NCBI GenBank assembly: GCA_039602395.1
Contig: JBCNJP010000003.1
Location: forward strand, 63,664,278 to 63,728,277
DNA: 64,000 bases
From: Deinandra increscens subsp. villosa
Lineage: Eukaryota > Streptophyta > Magnoliopsida > Asterales > Asteraceae
Direction of reading: 5' to 3'
Shown: piece after piece, positions 33,675 to 44,218 of the stretch
Position numbering within the stretch: the stretch's first letter is position 1
Layout: every line of letters begins with the position of its first letter
Made by a program: the position numbers and the translations under genes
The notes under the pieces: model-generated
The model's database searches: none
The model's input: the letters and a program-made list of their open reading frames with translations, nothing else
What the model was told of the DNA's origin: nothing

Positions 33675-34190
33675 GAGGAAGAACGCTCAAGCGGAAGATT
33701 TGTCAACCGGAAGATCAACCGGAAGAACATTTCCGGGTGAACTCTTTTATCCAACAGTATAAAGAGTTCAACCGGAAAAGTACTGAAAGATTACTTTTGC
33801 AGAATTCAGACCTGCAACTGCTTCTTTTCTTCCAAAGTCACATCCTAGCCGTCTCCTACTTATAGATAAATGCATTTTGCACATTTCCTCTTTTGTATGT
33901 TTGCTAATGTTCTTTTAGTAAGTTTATTGTTTGACTTTCATGTACGGTTAGATTAGCCCGTATGAGATCAACAGCTGTAGTTGATCTCCTTAGTACTATT
34001 TATAGTTGTTAGCTAGTTCATTCACAAAAACTAGATTTAAGTGCTTACACTTGTAACAGTTTGAACTTGAGTTAATGCAAATAGTACCGAGAAATTTATT
34101 ATCTTGTGTTCACTAGTTTATGCAATCAATACAATCAAACTACAAGTATAAGTAAAACAAAGCTTAAGTAAAAACAAGTATGATACAACT
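33640..34190 (+). mobile_element. Solo-like LTR related to F/M, inside I
   Basis: Shares with the inverted F and M LTRs the order: CCGGAA words (33647-33780), GAGATCAAC...GTTGATCTCC dyad (33964-33993), TATA region CTATTTATAG (34007-34016), and GAGTTAATGCAAATAGT...TTATGCAA (34071-34128). It lies in plus orientation between the end ORF and gag of I. Exact ends and target duplication were not resolved. Confidence 0.6.
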
Positions 34191-35200
34191 TTATTCCGCA
34201 TGGTTGTGATCTTCAAGTAAAGAGTTCTTGTTTTGATTATTACTCTGAGTAATCAACGGTCCTACATAAAGCGAACCTCTCTTTCTTCCCCGAGCCACGA
34301 CTAGATTTCCCTTGACAACTTTCCACTGCCCGTTCCCGAACTTAACATCATGTCCCTGTTCATCAAACTGCCCCACTGAAATCAGCTGTTTCTTCAAGCT
34401 TGGAATCACCCTGACATCCTTCAAAGCCCATGAACTGGCCGAAGTCTTCAAATCTAAGTCACCCATGCCCGCAACATCTAGAACATCATTGTTCGCCAAT
34501 TTTACCTTGCCAAAATCACCTTCCTTTAGATTCTGCAATGCCTCACTGCTGTGGGTAGCGTGAAATGAAGCACCAAAATCCATAACCCAGGAATCAACAC
34601 CGCTCTCTATGCTGCATATTAACGTCTCATCATCAACATAGTCTTCTGCAGAGTTAACTTGTTTCTTTTCATTCAGACACTGATTCCTGAAGTGCCCCAC
34701 CTGTTTACAGTTCCAACAAGCCACATCATCCCAATCCCTAGACTGACTCCTTCTTCTGTTCCCGCTCCCACTACCTCTGTTGTTCTTTCTACCTCTGCCA
34801 ACATGTATCAAACCACTCGATGATTCACCCGAATTTCTTCGTCTGACGTCTTCGCCCAGAATAGTATCCCGAATCCCATCAAAAGTGAACTTACTGGTAG
34901 AACTCGCAATCGCTGTAACAGTTCCTGACCAGCTATCAGGCAATGAAGATAACAATAGTAGATCCTGAACCTCATTCTCGAATTTAATATCAACTGACCC
35001 AAGTCTTGACAAAATCGGGTTCATCTTGTTGATGTGCACTGTAACTGAACTTCCTTCTTGCATTCTCGTATTAACCAGCTCTCGAATCAGGTAAACTTTG
35101 TTAGCTGCCGAAGGTTTCTCGTACATATTAGACAATGCATCCATGATGCCCTTCGCTGTGGTTTCCTTCAGAATGTTTCCCGCTCTCAGCCATTATCTCA
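34191..35200 (-). pseudogene. gag-pol: I: gag and protease, N-terminus missing
   Basis: Reads GIMDALSNMYEKPSAANK, then capsid motifs (LLLLSSLPDSWSGTVTAI), a basic linker (RGSGSGNRRRSQSRDW), zinc knuckle CWNCKQVGHFRNQC, then the protease start SWVMDFGASFHATHS and LISVGQFDEQGHDVKF of the region before integrase. The active site of copia proteases is DSG; here it is DFG, with Phe for Ser, so the protease is likely inactive. The first part of gag is missing and the ORF stops before integrase. Confidence 0.85.
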
Positions 35201-35909
35201 AACTGAGAAACCCGACCCTGGATCTCGATAACAATATCAAAGAATTCTTGGACAAAAAAAACTAATCAACCTCGTTCCTGGATCTCAACCCAAATATTTT
35301 CTAGGCACTAAACAATTTAGTTTGTTACATAAAATTTTAGCTACTGCCCAAATTTAAAATCAGCCTAAAATATTTTTATTGATTCACACAATTTGCACCT
35401 GCCAATTTATTAGAATCACAATCCTCCACGAATTAATTTACACGGTCAAAATCAAGAATTTTAGTCAAAATAGGAAACAACCTCATGTCCTCTTGTATAC
35501 GATGGCGACGAGACGAGAATAACCAGGGATCTGCGCCTGCTTTCAAGGCACCAAGCAACAAAAAAATAGAAATCCGGTGACCCTACCCTTTCCTCGACGG
35601 AGTTCTCTCGCCGTTCGGCGAATACGATCGATAGTAGAAGGGTGGCGGCGACCCGAAACTGTCGGCGAACCCTTGCTCGATCAACCTTACCAATCCAATA
35701 CGAACGGAAAAAACACGACAACAGGTGAACACACTGACCTGCGAGTTCTTCTTTTCTACTGATTGTTATAACCGCTCTGATTTCCGACTCTATCTCTGCC
35801 GGAAACGATCAAACTTCACAAACCAGGTTGACGGCTTCTCTGCCTTCAAACCCTAGAATAACTTGTGTAGATGACCCAGTGAGTAACGAACCCGGCTCTA
35901 GATTCCACT
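35201..35909 (-). other. I: 5' leader
   Basis: Between the truncated gag and the 5' LTR. GC-richer than its surroundings at 35490-35900. Small overlapping ORFs on both strands lack support. It may hold part of the missing gag N-terminus in degraded form. Confidence 0.4.
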
Positions 35910-36191
35910 TGTTAGGATTCGAGACTACTCACACACACAATAAAGTAACAATCACTGCAGAAAAATAAAGAACGAGAATGAACACGCGAGATTTAACGTG
36001 GTTCGGTCAGTGTGACCTACATCCACGGGCTGCAACCAGGGTATTTTTATTGCTATCTGCCTCACTCGACGTGAGAATTACAAGTACAAGATGAAGTTAT
36101 AAATAGAGACTAGATTAGGGTTACAATAAATAAACGGGCCAAAACACGGGCCCGAGCCACCGAGCCCAATCAAGGCTCCACAAACCCAACA

Positions 36192-36704
36192 ATATCAAAG
36201 ACAAAAAGACTCTTACTATCAGCTATTTCTACTTCTAAAGGAATCAACAACTTATCAATAATAAATGAAGGGTGTCGAGCAAAATCGTAAGAAATAAACG
36301 ATCTACTCGCACCAGTATCAAACAACACATATGCAGGCATTAAATTGACAAGAAAATACCTGCTAAACCCCTTTTCAACCTTGGTATCATCCAATGTCAA
36401 CTAGAAAGCTCTTCCTTAGCTTTGGGAATTTCCACGTTTCCTCCACTTTGACCCGCCCCCTAATTCGAGTTTAGGCACTTAATTCGACCGAGCAAAATCA
36501 TAAGAAATAAACGATCTACTCGCACCAGTGTCAAACAACACATATACAGGCATTAAATTGATAAGAAAATACCTGCTAAACCCATTTTCAACCTTGGTAT
36601 CATCCAATGTCAACTGGAAAGCTCTTCCTTGGCTTTGGGAATTTCCACGTTTCCTCCAGTTTGACCCGCCCCCTAATTCGAGTTTAGGCACTCAATTCGA
36701 CGAT
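36192..36704 (-). pseudogene. pol: K protease, with in-frame 213-bp tandem duplication
   Basis: Gypsy aspartic protease: LMPVYVLFDTGASRSFISYD, with catalytic DTG. Two copies of a 213-bp unit lie head to tail (36276-36488 and 36489-36701), 71 codons each, so the active site is present twice. The copies differ at several bases. The second continues into DKLLIPLEVEIADSKSLF before element I. Confidence 0.85.
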
Positions 36705-37706
36705 ACCCTAGTTTTCCATAACTATAGCATAGACTCGTAAGGCTTGGGCATTGAGCCACCCCATGCCCCGTCTTTCCACAGTTGTAACATAGTTTATTTT
36801 TCAAATAGCATCCGCCCTTGTGCATAAGACCGCAATGCTTGCACATGAGATTCCACTTCTCTTGTCGTCCGACTTCTTAGAGGGTTCAGATGTATTTTTC
36901 TTCTTAGAGGGAGTTGAACTACTCTCAGCTGCTCGTTTTCCCCCTCTTTCAACTTGCTTCTTCAACTCTAGCTACCTGTCATGAGAGGCATGGATTACTT
37001 CTTCAAGGGTTTTATATCTGGTAGCTGCTATGAACTCCCGAAAATCCGTGTGCAACATATTGTTAAACTGGTGAATCTTTAACCTCTCGGTTTTAAGTAT
37101 TGAATCATAGAATTTCACTCGGTCTAGGAAGAAGCCAACTAATTCATCAATTGGTTGCCCTTCCTTTTGATGGAAGGTAGCCAACTCATCTTGGAGCTTA
37201 TCAACTTCAGATTGGGGACTATGATGTTCCATAAATGGAACTTTGAACTCCTCCCACGTCATAGCTCCTATAGCCTCTTTCCTTCTTTTTACACGTAACA
37301 CATCCCACCAATCTTTAGCCTGTGATCTAAGTTGCCCAGTTTCATAAGCTACCTGGTCCGCCGGGTCATAATGGCTTCTTTAAAAAACTGCCTCTATATC
37401 AGGTACCCATCGGTGGTAAATAATTGGCTTTGCTTCCCCCATATAAAGAGGATGTTTACATACCATGAAGTCTTTATAGGAACACCTCCCCTTGTCTTTG
37501 GCAAGTGCTTCATCATTTTTAAGATTAGTATTCAAATCGTCAAATTTTCTCTCAATTACCTCCAGCAAGGTACTTTCCATACGGTCCATGTTGACCTGCA
37601 TGGCAGTATCTACTATCTTCTCAATTTCTTCAGAGACACTCTTTTGAATCTCTGCAACAACTGTATCCGAGAGGACCCCAGAGTTATCATCTTCGTTCAC
37701 CATCAC
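36705..37706 (-). pseudogene. gag: K gag with zinc knuckle
   Basis: Starts MMVNEDDNSGVL at 37706. Contains YKDFMVCKHPLYMG, then after a stop near 37380 QVAYETGQLRSQAKDWWDVL, FMEHHSPQSEVDKLQDEL and FREFIAATRYKTLEEVIHAS, the capsid of plant gypsy elements. Two Cys-rich motifs follow near 36765-36860: CKHCGLMHKGGC and CYNCGKTGHGVAQC (CX2CX4HX4C). In-frame stops near 37380 and 36972 break it. Confidence 0.85.
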
Positions 37707-38262
37707 AACAGAAAATTTGAAGGTGAATTAGCAACATTTTCAACTTGTTACAACGTTATTGATACAACTACCCATCCTACTTGATTACTTCAAGTTAGAT
37801 GGTCTACAACGATTTCAACACTACTACCTATCATACTTGATTACTTCAAGTAAGATATTCTACAAAATTATCAACTTTACTACCTATCATACGTGATTAC
37901 TTCAAGTAAGATAGTCCACAACATTATCAACGTTACTACAACTTTTACTCTTCATACGATAGTAAGTCGAGCATTCAACAACTACACAACTTATAAGTTA
38001 CATGGCATTACAAGCAACTTATTCAATACGACATTTAACTGGTTGTTACTAATGCATTGCCCAACAACTTCCAAATTCCCTGCACTACTCAAATGGTAAA
38101 TAAGGCATACATAATTCTTATGGTTACCACTACAATTACATAAAAATTAGATTTACTTACTGATAGTAGGGATCAAGGCTTGAACCGAACATATTTTACC
38201 TCCCCTGAGCACCTGGTTTGAGTTAAAGTGTTTTCCCCCAACATTTGAATCCCTCAAACCAT
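37707..38262 (-). other. K leader with 56-bp tandem repeats
   Basis: Untranslated leader between gag and primer site. Three imperfect units of about 56 bases (about 37762-37935) contain ACTACCTATCATACTTGA and TTACTTCAAGTAAGAT. The inner TACTTGA...TCAAGTA could pair. No gene. Confidence 0.7.
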
Positions 38263-38275
38263 GGCTCTGATACCA
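38263..38275 (-). promoter_or_regulatory. K primer-binding site (tRNA-iMet)
   Basis: Minus-strand TGGTATCAGAGCC, three bases inside the 5' LTR that starts at 38279 in plus view. Confidence 0.9.
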
Positions 38276-38278
38276 AGT

Positions 38279-39722
38279 TGTAACACCCATAACCTGTTTT
38301 GACCATTTATGTGACTTCTGGATTGGTCCTAGTAAAGGTAGTGGAAAAAATTTACATGTTAAACGTCATTACGATGAAATACTTCACATATAATCAAATC
38401 ATGTGTTGATATTATAAGAAAATAATATTTACTACTAAACCAAAATATACCCCCGATGATGATGCTTTAGATGTTAGGTTTCTTCAAAAGATTGCTTGAT
38501 CGCTTGCCCGACTTCGCTTGTTCACTACCTACCACAACACCAGTAACACATTAGTTATTGTGGTACTTAAAACAACAAATAATATCAAACAAGTGATTAG
38601 GAGTGAGAGAAACAACAGAAAACAACAAATTTGGATGGAGCTACCCCTCGCGTACCGCGAGTGAATTAGGCGTATTGCTTGGAACTCACTTTGTTCCAAA
38701 CGATACACTTGATTTGATTTTTCCAGGGATCAGATTGAATTTTCCCAGTTTTCTATACTTAGTCAAATTTCTGCATTTTATAGTTTTCACCAAACTTTCA
38801 GCAACTTTATATTTCTTTCCTCTTTGCAATGACCATTCAACTATAATGATTTATCTAAGTAATATCCACATGATTCTATCAATATACCATAAATCTTGGT
38901 ATTGAGTTACTGATTAGCAAGAAACATCCCAACCCATTGACCAGTTAAGATCAACTCCCACTAACAATTCATCATACCTCATTTTCTCCACATTACTTTA
39001 TAGGTAAACATTACTAGCAACTTCGAAACTAGTATTCGCACAACAATTTATGTATTTAATGATATAAACACATGACCATCAACACACCAACTACCTAAGT
39101 GGAACTAGCCACCTAGATGTCTATGCTTTATCCAGGTGGCTAAACTTAGTATGGCCAACTACCATCAACCATCATGTTTGGACGCAAAGATCCCAACTCT
39201 TACTTTGGAGTGTAGGGTGGTTATCACCCTCAATAACCCCAAGTACATTAAATCAACATAAGGGTCAAAGACCCCAACTTACCACAAGAGGTTATATATT
39301 GTCACAATTTGAAATCAACTTTGTTTTACCTCGTAAAGCTTTAACCTTGCCTTTGCCTTGACTTGAACTTTCACCCTATTCACCTAAAGATTGGTGATAG
39401 TTTAGTAAAACAACAAAAGTAATCTCATTGTAAACATCATGCCATGACACATAGTAATTTGACAAACAAAATCTTCAACTACTCATGTTCACATTTTTCA
39501 TAGGCATTTTATCAAACACCTAACATGCATTATAATCATCCAATCACCAATATACTTTCTACTCATAGTCTTGTTCCATAGATGGCCATTTCACTAGGAA
39601 TTTACTTCCTAGTCTCAATTACGCTTTCACACCCAACATCAGATTCTAAATGCTAAATTTTAGAGACCCAACCCATAACCATCCACACCATGCGATTTTA
39701 TGAAGTTGGTGTAAACCCCCAC
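38279..39722 (-). mobile_element. K 5' LTR, truncated by E
   Basis: Homologous to the 3' LTR from TGTAACACCC to AAACCCCCAC; it lacks the last part (equivalent to 18056-18635) because E begins at 39723. It also lacks about 280 bases equivalent to 17340-17620. The AAGCG(A/T)TACGCTT-type words are near 38645-38712. Confidence 0.85.
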
Positions 39723-39764
39723 TGTAACGCCCGCCCCTCAAGGTCGATTGTCACTCATTGGATT
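39723..39764 (-). mobile_element. E: LTR-like block, left end
   Basis: Begins TGTAACGCCCGCC exactly where the K LTR breaks off. GGATT at its right edge is the target duplication of D, and the same block resumes at 49750. Confidence 0.65.
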
Positions 39765-40166
39765 TATTGGTCCAGAAAATCTACCAAAACACGATATTGA
39801 TATCACAAATGAGTGCGGAATCCTCGTAAGTGATTGATTCAAGAAGAAAGTAGATGAAATAGATTTGATGAAGTGATAAACAACAAAAGATCAAATCTTG
39901 AATGATAATTAAACTTTCTTGAGTTAATGATTCCGATAGTAATTACAAGAGAGGAGGCCAAATCGTAAACCAAAAACTAGTTGAATCATAAACACTATGG
40001 GTTTATATAGTACCCATTACAAAGCCCTAAAATCTAATCATAAACCCATTAGGAGCCGGCCCAAGCAAGCCTAATCATAATCTCTCTAAGCCCAAATCGT
40101 GAACACTAAGCCCATTAACAAGTAAGCCCATATCTAATGTTCATGCCTCTAATATATAGCTCAACA
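39765..40166 (-). mobile_element. D 3' LTR
   Basis: 402 bp, TATTGGTCC...GCTCAACA in plus view, TATA region GGTTTATATAGTACC near 40008-40022. Contains ATCGTAAACC and ATCATAAAC forms of the D-family word. Confidence 0.93.
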
Positions 40167-40179
40167 ATCTTCCCCTAGG
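40167..40179 (-). promoter_or_regulatory. D polypurine tract
   Basis: Minus-strand CCTAGGGGAAGAT adjoining the 3' LTR. Confidence 0.75.
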
Positions 40180-40197
40180 CATGAACCATTAGACTGT

Positions 40198-40643
40198 CTA
40201 AGGAAGACATAAATCAAATCTGAATGTATGAGCTTCTTTCCTTGACCACCAACCTTTCTCCACAATTAGATTTGATGTGCCATGAAACATACCCACCCGT
40301 ATTGCATTTGCCATGTCATGTTCATCACCAAGTATTGGACGGGATGCCAGGAGCTTGATATCATTCTCTCCGAATCTCAGCAAATCAATGGGATCATACA
40401 TGCGGAACTCTCTCATCTTCTTGCACACAACCACCACCTCATACGTTGTAGGATCATAATACCAGCTATCAAAATTCTTGACAAGCGTATGGTCTTCTAT
40501 TTCATCGAGCATGTTGATAACTCGGGTTCGTTTGGTGGGAGGACACTTCATCTCACCAATTGGCTCATCGGTGATAGGATCTGTTCCAGTTTCAACCCAC
40601 TTTACAGCCTTCAGATCAAAGTTTACAAAGTTTTCCTCCATCT
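40198..40643 (-). CDS. D accessory ORF (unknown function)
   Basis: About 148 codons from an ATG near 40643 (MEENFVNFDLKAVKWVE) to a stop just before the polypurine tract. Reads DPITDEPIGEMKCPPTKRTR, FDSWYYDPTTYEVVVV and FRMYDPIDLLRFGENDIKLL. No membrane segment, signal peptide, zinc motif or enzyme motif recognised. It is uninterrupted although the pol of the same element has eight in-frame stops. A TATA-like box, CT-rich leader and a possible 158-bp intron lie directly upstream. Its position after RNase H matches accessory ORFs in F and H. A captured host fragment is possible. Confidence 0.6.
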
Positions 40644-41130
40644 TAGCTATCAAATTATTGCGAACCAGATTACCATGATTGTTGTTCCACCTGTTAATAA
40701 ATGGTGCCCTCCATTAAAGCACCTGCAACAAAACTCGTAAACCCATTAAACACCTCAATCTTGTAAAATGAACATCTAGCACTACCTTTTAACAGTTTCT
40801 AACACCAATCCGACTTCAAATCTCAAGAAAATAGACCGAAAAACAAAGAAAAACGCAGTCGATCACCGAGTGAGGTAAACCTGCGATTTGGGTTGAGAAT
40901 CGAAGAGGATCGGACGATTGAAAGGTGGTTTATGGTCGTAAATAGATTGCAAACACGGTGGAGGGTTCAGGTTTGACGGAGGGTGGACGGAAGAGGGTGA
41001 GACTGGTTTTCCGGCGAGTAGTAGCGGTGGTTAGGGTTTCTGCGTCGGAGTCGTAAACGAGAGAGAGAGAGGAAAGGGTCTGTTCGTAAATACGATCGGA
41101 AATGGGTTAAAAAGTTTTTATATCTTGAAA
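40644..41130 (-). promoter_or_regulatory. D internal promoter-like region with possible intron
   Basis: Sense order: TATA-like GATATAAAAAC (41117-41127), a CT-rich run CTCTCTCTCTCTCG (41055-41070), then a splice donor CAG|GTTTACC (intron start 40880) and acceptor TTTTGTTGCAG|GTGC (intron end 40723), a 158-bp AT-richer candidate intron. The D-family word CGTAAAC occurs at 40734 and 41052, with CGTAAAT forms near 40937 and 41085. Transcription and splicing are inferred from sequence alone. Confidence 0.45.
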
Positions 41131-42306
41131 ATTTTCATTAAGGCCCCTCTAACTTTCAAAAACATTTTAAAACCTCCCAAACCTCTATTTAAATGTTAAT
41201 TTTCATAAAAACGTGTTAACTTTGAATAATTTGAGAATTGCAAAGCTTCCCCTCAGACTTATACCCCGATTATCTGATCTAGATCAATAAAAATTTAAAT
41301 TTTAACTATTCAAAACCTTAGAAATAATACAAATGCATAAAATCAAGATAACCTAAAAACGAGATAAAAACATACTTACCTTGAAGTTGATGTTTTTCAT
41401 GGATCAAACCAGACAAATCTTTGACTGAGGAACCCTTTTCAGCTTCCGTTACTCGACGCTCTAGACGATTGCCCAAAAAATTTTGAAAACACATAAACTC
41501 ACATCCAGATAAAAATTTTAAGTACTTAGTTATGGTACATAATTATCGTCATGTTTAACTGTCCCCACACCCAATTGTTCATAGCAAAACCTACCTAACC
41601 TCAGAGTTTATTGAGGATTCACAAACCCCCAACTTGAGGAACCATGCAACACCGTCATGACGAACACTTATTTCGTTAATTATCAGTTGGTGATCAGGTC
41701 GGCCGCATAAGCACGCAGAGAAGACCAAACAAAATAATTATTTTATTGTTTTTCTTTTTCTTTTCATTTTCATTTTTCTTTTTCTTTACATTCTTTTCAT
41801 TTTTTTTAATGAGGTGTTGTCATAACAGCAGAACATGGCGTGTGAGAGAGTGAATACTAGGTGGATACCACTCTTAACCCATTTTTGCTGGGACTCAATT
41901 TTTTAAACTATGTAAACTAGGATGGGAAACTTAAACATATATAGAAGTTAAATTTATTGCACTTACTTGGATGATCATAGTTTTTGATTTAGCTTACCGA
42001 CACATCATCTATGAGCCGTCTTTCACTTCAGCCTTACACGTGTCAGTCTCCGATTGTCTTGGAAATTTATATCACTTCCTACCAACTCAAGGCAAACAAA
42101 AGACATCATAAAAACCTCAAACATATATTTTTCAGATTTTCTGAAACAATGATATTTCTTCCCCTGTTTTTATGAGGCTTTTGAAATATAAACAAATATT
42201 TTTTTTTTAATTTTAATCAATTTTAATTTTTTTTAATTTTTTTTAATTTTTTTTAATTTTTTTTAATAATTTTTTTTTAAAAAATTTACAAGCAATTTTG
42301 ATCAGA
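41131..42306 (-). other. D non-coding 3' region
   Basis: Lies between RNase H and the accessory promoter-like region. It contains a hairpin-like cassette at 41693-41727 (ATCAGGTCGG...ACGCAGAGAAGACC) homologous to those in the T tails, and a T-rich tract with TTTTAATTTT repeats at 42205-42290. No ORF is supported. Confidence 0.65.
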
Positions 42307-42680
42307 TCATTCCTCAAAGGCAATCATCCTTAGGCCTTCGACACACATTTCAAAATTGGGACGAGGAAGGGGTTTTGTAAACAAGTCAGTAACATTTTGA
42401 TCTGAACTCACCTTTTCCAACTGAATCAACTTCCTATCATAGCAATCACGTATAAAATGTACCTTGATGTCTATATGCTTTGTTTTGGAATGTTGAACAG
42501 GATTTTTCACAATTTGCAAAGCAGCAGCATTATCACAGAAAATTGGAGTGTTTGTGAATTCCATACCGTAGTCAGTGAGCTGATTTTGGATCCATACTAC
42601 CTGTGAGCATCCGGCTGATGCTGCCACATATTCAGCTTCGGCAGTTGACTTTGACACGGTATGCTGCTTCTTACTTTACC
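42307..42680 (-). pseudogene. pol: D RNase H
   Basis: Copia RNase H C-terminal part: KSTAEAEYVAASAGCSQVVW, FCDNAAALQIVKNPVQHSKT, HIDIKVHFIRD and DLFTKPLPRPNFE. Continuous with RT except for an in-frame TAA at 42676-42678 where Gln (CAA) fits. Confidence 0.92.
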
Positions 42681-44218
42681 AAGAGATGAGTCTGTCTCCC
42701 AAGTACTGAAAACCACCCGTTGTTGATTTCCTGTCAAGATCACTGCCTGCATAATCACTGTCAGTGAAAGCAAACAATTGGAAGTCAGTATTCTTTGGGT
42801 ACCAAAGACCAAGCCGGGGCTTGCCCTTCAGATACCTAAAGATACGTTTAATAGCAGCTAAATGAGAAAGTTTAGGGTTAGCCTGGTAAAGTGCATACAC
42901 ACACACTGCATGCATGATATCTGGCCTGCTTGCTGTTAAGTACATGAGAGACCCGATCATTGAGCGATACAAGAACTCGCTCACTGGTTCCCCATCTACA
43001 TCTGCTTTCAGTAATGGCCGGGAATCCATAGGAGTGGAGATTGGCTTTGAGTCCTGCATCTTGAATTTTTCCAGTATCTCATTCACATATTTTGCTTGAT
43101 GAATAAGAATCCCAGATTCATCTTGTTTCACTTGTAATGCTAGGAAAAAGTTCATCTCTCCTTGATCACTCATCTCAAACTTCTTTCTCATGATGTCTTC
43201 AAACTCGGTGCACAATTCTTCATTTGTAGATCCGTAGATGATGTCATCCACGTACACTTGCACCATGATGATATCATCATTTACCTTCTTTCTAAACAAG
43301 GTTTGATCAACCACTCCTCTGATGTAACCATTCTCCACCAAATGCTTGGAGAGAGTCTCATACCATGTCCGTGGAGCTTGATGCAAACCATACAGCGCTT
43401 TATCCAGCAGATATACATGATCTGGATGTTCCTCATCCACAAACCCTGGTGGTTGTCCCACATAAATTTCTTCATTCATGTCAGCATACAAGAATGCTAT
43501 CTTGACATCCATCTGATGCACCGTAAAGTTGAGATATGTAGCCACGGCAAGATATATACGAATTGCTTCTAATCTAGCTACCGGTGCATACACCTCATCA
43601 TAATCAATTCCATGCACCTATCTGTGCCCTTGAACGATCATCCTCGCCTTGTTCCTCACGATTATACCCGTATCATCCTTCTTGTTCTTGTACAGCCATC
43701 TTGTGGGTATAACCTTTTTATCTTTTAACCAGTCGCCACACTCCCAATTTTGAGAACTGATTCAGCTCATTGTGCATAGCCTCCATCCAACTTGGATCTT
43801 TGAGAGCTACAATCACATTTGGAGGCTCTATTTGGGAGATGAAACAGGAGTACATGCAGTGATTTATGTTCCCTGCGCGGCTTCTAGTTGTGACTCCTGC
43901 TGTCACTGGCCTAACCACATTGCTGAGAGGGTGATCTTTGTTGATTCGTGTGGTTTGAACATCTGGTACTGAAACAGAAACAGGAAAGTTAGTATCATTA
44001 ACATCATTATTCATACCTTGGGTTTCAGGCTCCTTCCGATCATCATGAGTTCCTGACGATTCTGGAACATTCACAACATCATCCTTAGGAGTTGTTTCTG
44101 ATACACTGTCTCTGACATTTTCAACAGTTGGCCTCACTTCAGGAGCCGGAGCGATGATGTCTTCTTCTTCCAGATTGGGAAACATGTTTGAGTAGTCAAA
44201 CCCTTTAAAGAAAGACCC
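42681..44218 (-). pseudogene. pol: D reverse transcriptase with linker
   Basis: From an acidic linker (FPNLEEEDIIAPAPEVRP, NHCMYSCFISQIEPPNVI, KDPSWMEAMHNELNQF) into RT: GIDYDEVYAPVARLEAIRI, KALYGLHQAPRTWYE, the catalytic VQVYVDDIIYGS (YVDD), YRSMIGSLMYLTASRPDI and DSDYAGSDLDRKSTTGGF. A frame break lies near 43735 between GVWRLV and DWLKDKKVIPTRWLY, and a TAG at 43618-43620 sits where Gln fits. Confidence 0.94.

Larger units (their letters stand above)
32780..36191 (-). mobile_element. I: copia element (Tnt1-like gag), TSD ATATC
   Basis: Two 282-bp LTRs (32780-33061 and 35910-36191), TGTTAGGATTC...CAACA in plus view, differing at about eight positions (near 97% identity). ATATC flanks both sides (32775-32779 and 36192-36196). 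A G-rich polypurine tract follows the 3' LTR (33062-33078). The internal part holds gag-protease and a short end ORF but no integrase, RT or RNase H. A region next to the 5' LTR reads GGAATCTAGAGCC, a damaged primer site. Target: the protease region of K. Confidence 0.92.
16305..39722 (-). mobile_element. K: Ty3/gypsy element with chromodomain-like end, heavily nested
   Basis: Minus-strand gypsy element: 3' LTR 16305-18635, integrase with chromodomain-like end 18617-20002, RNase H and RT 25809-26822, protease and gag 36192-37706, leader, primer site 38263-38275, 5' LTR from 38279, cut at 39722. Order gag-PR-RT-RH-IN is diagnostic of Ty3/gypsy. It is interrupted by T3 (20003-25808), by J with T4 (26823-32735) and by I (32780-36191). 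About 250 residues of the RT N-terminal half are missing between the protease and the J junction, so J is not a simple insertion. K itself interrupts T2. Confidence 0.88.

Noticed and set aside
33659..33865. Short ORF in the CCGGAA-rich stretch
   Set aside because: Lies inside an LTR-like insert in the plus orientation; no support.
43162..43572. 136-codon plus-strand ORF
   Set aside because: Antisense shadow of the D reverse transcriptase, whose YVDD and flanking motifs are clear on the minus strand.
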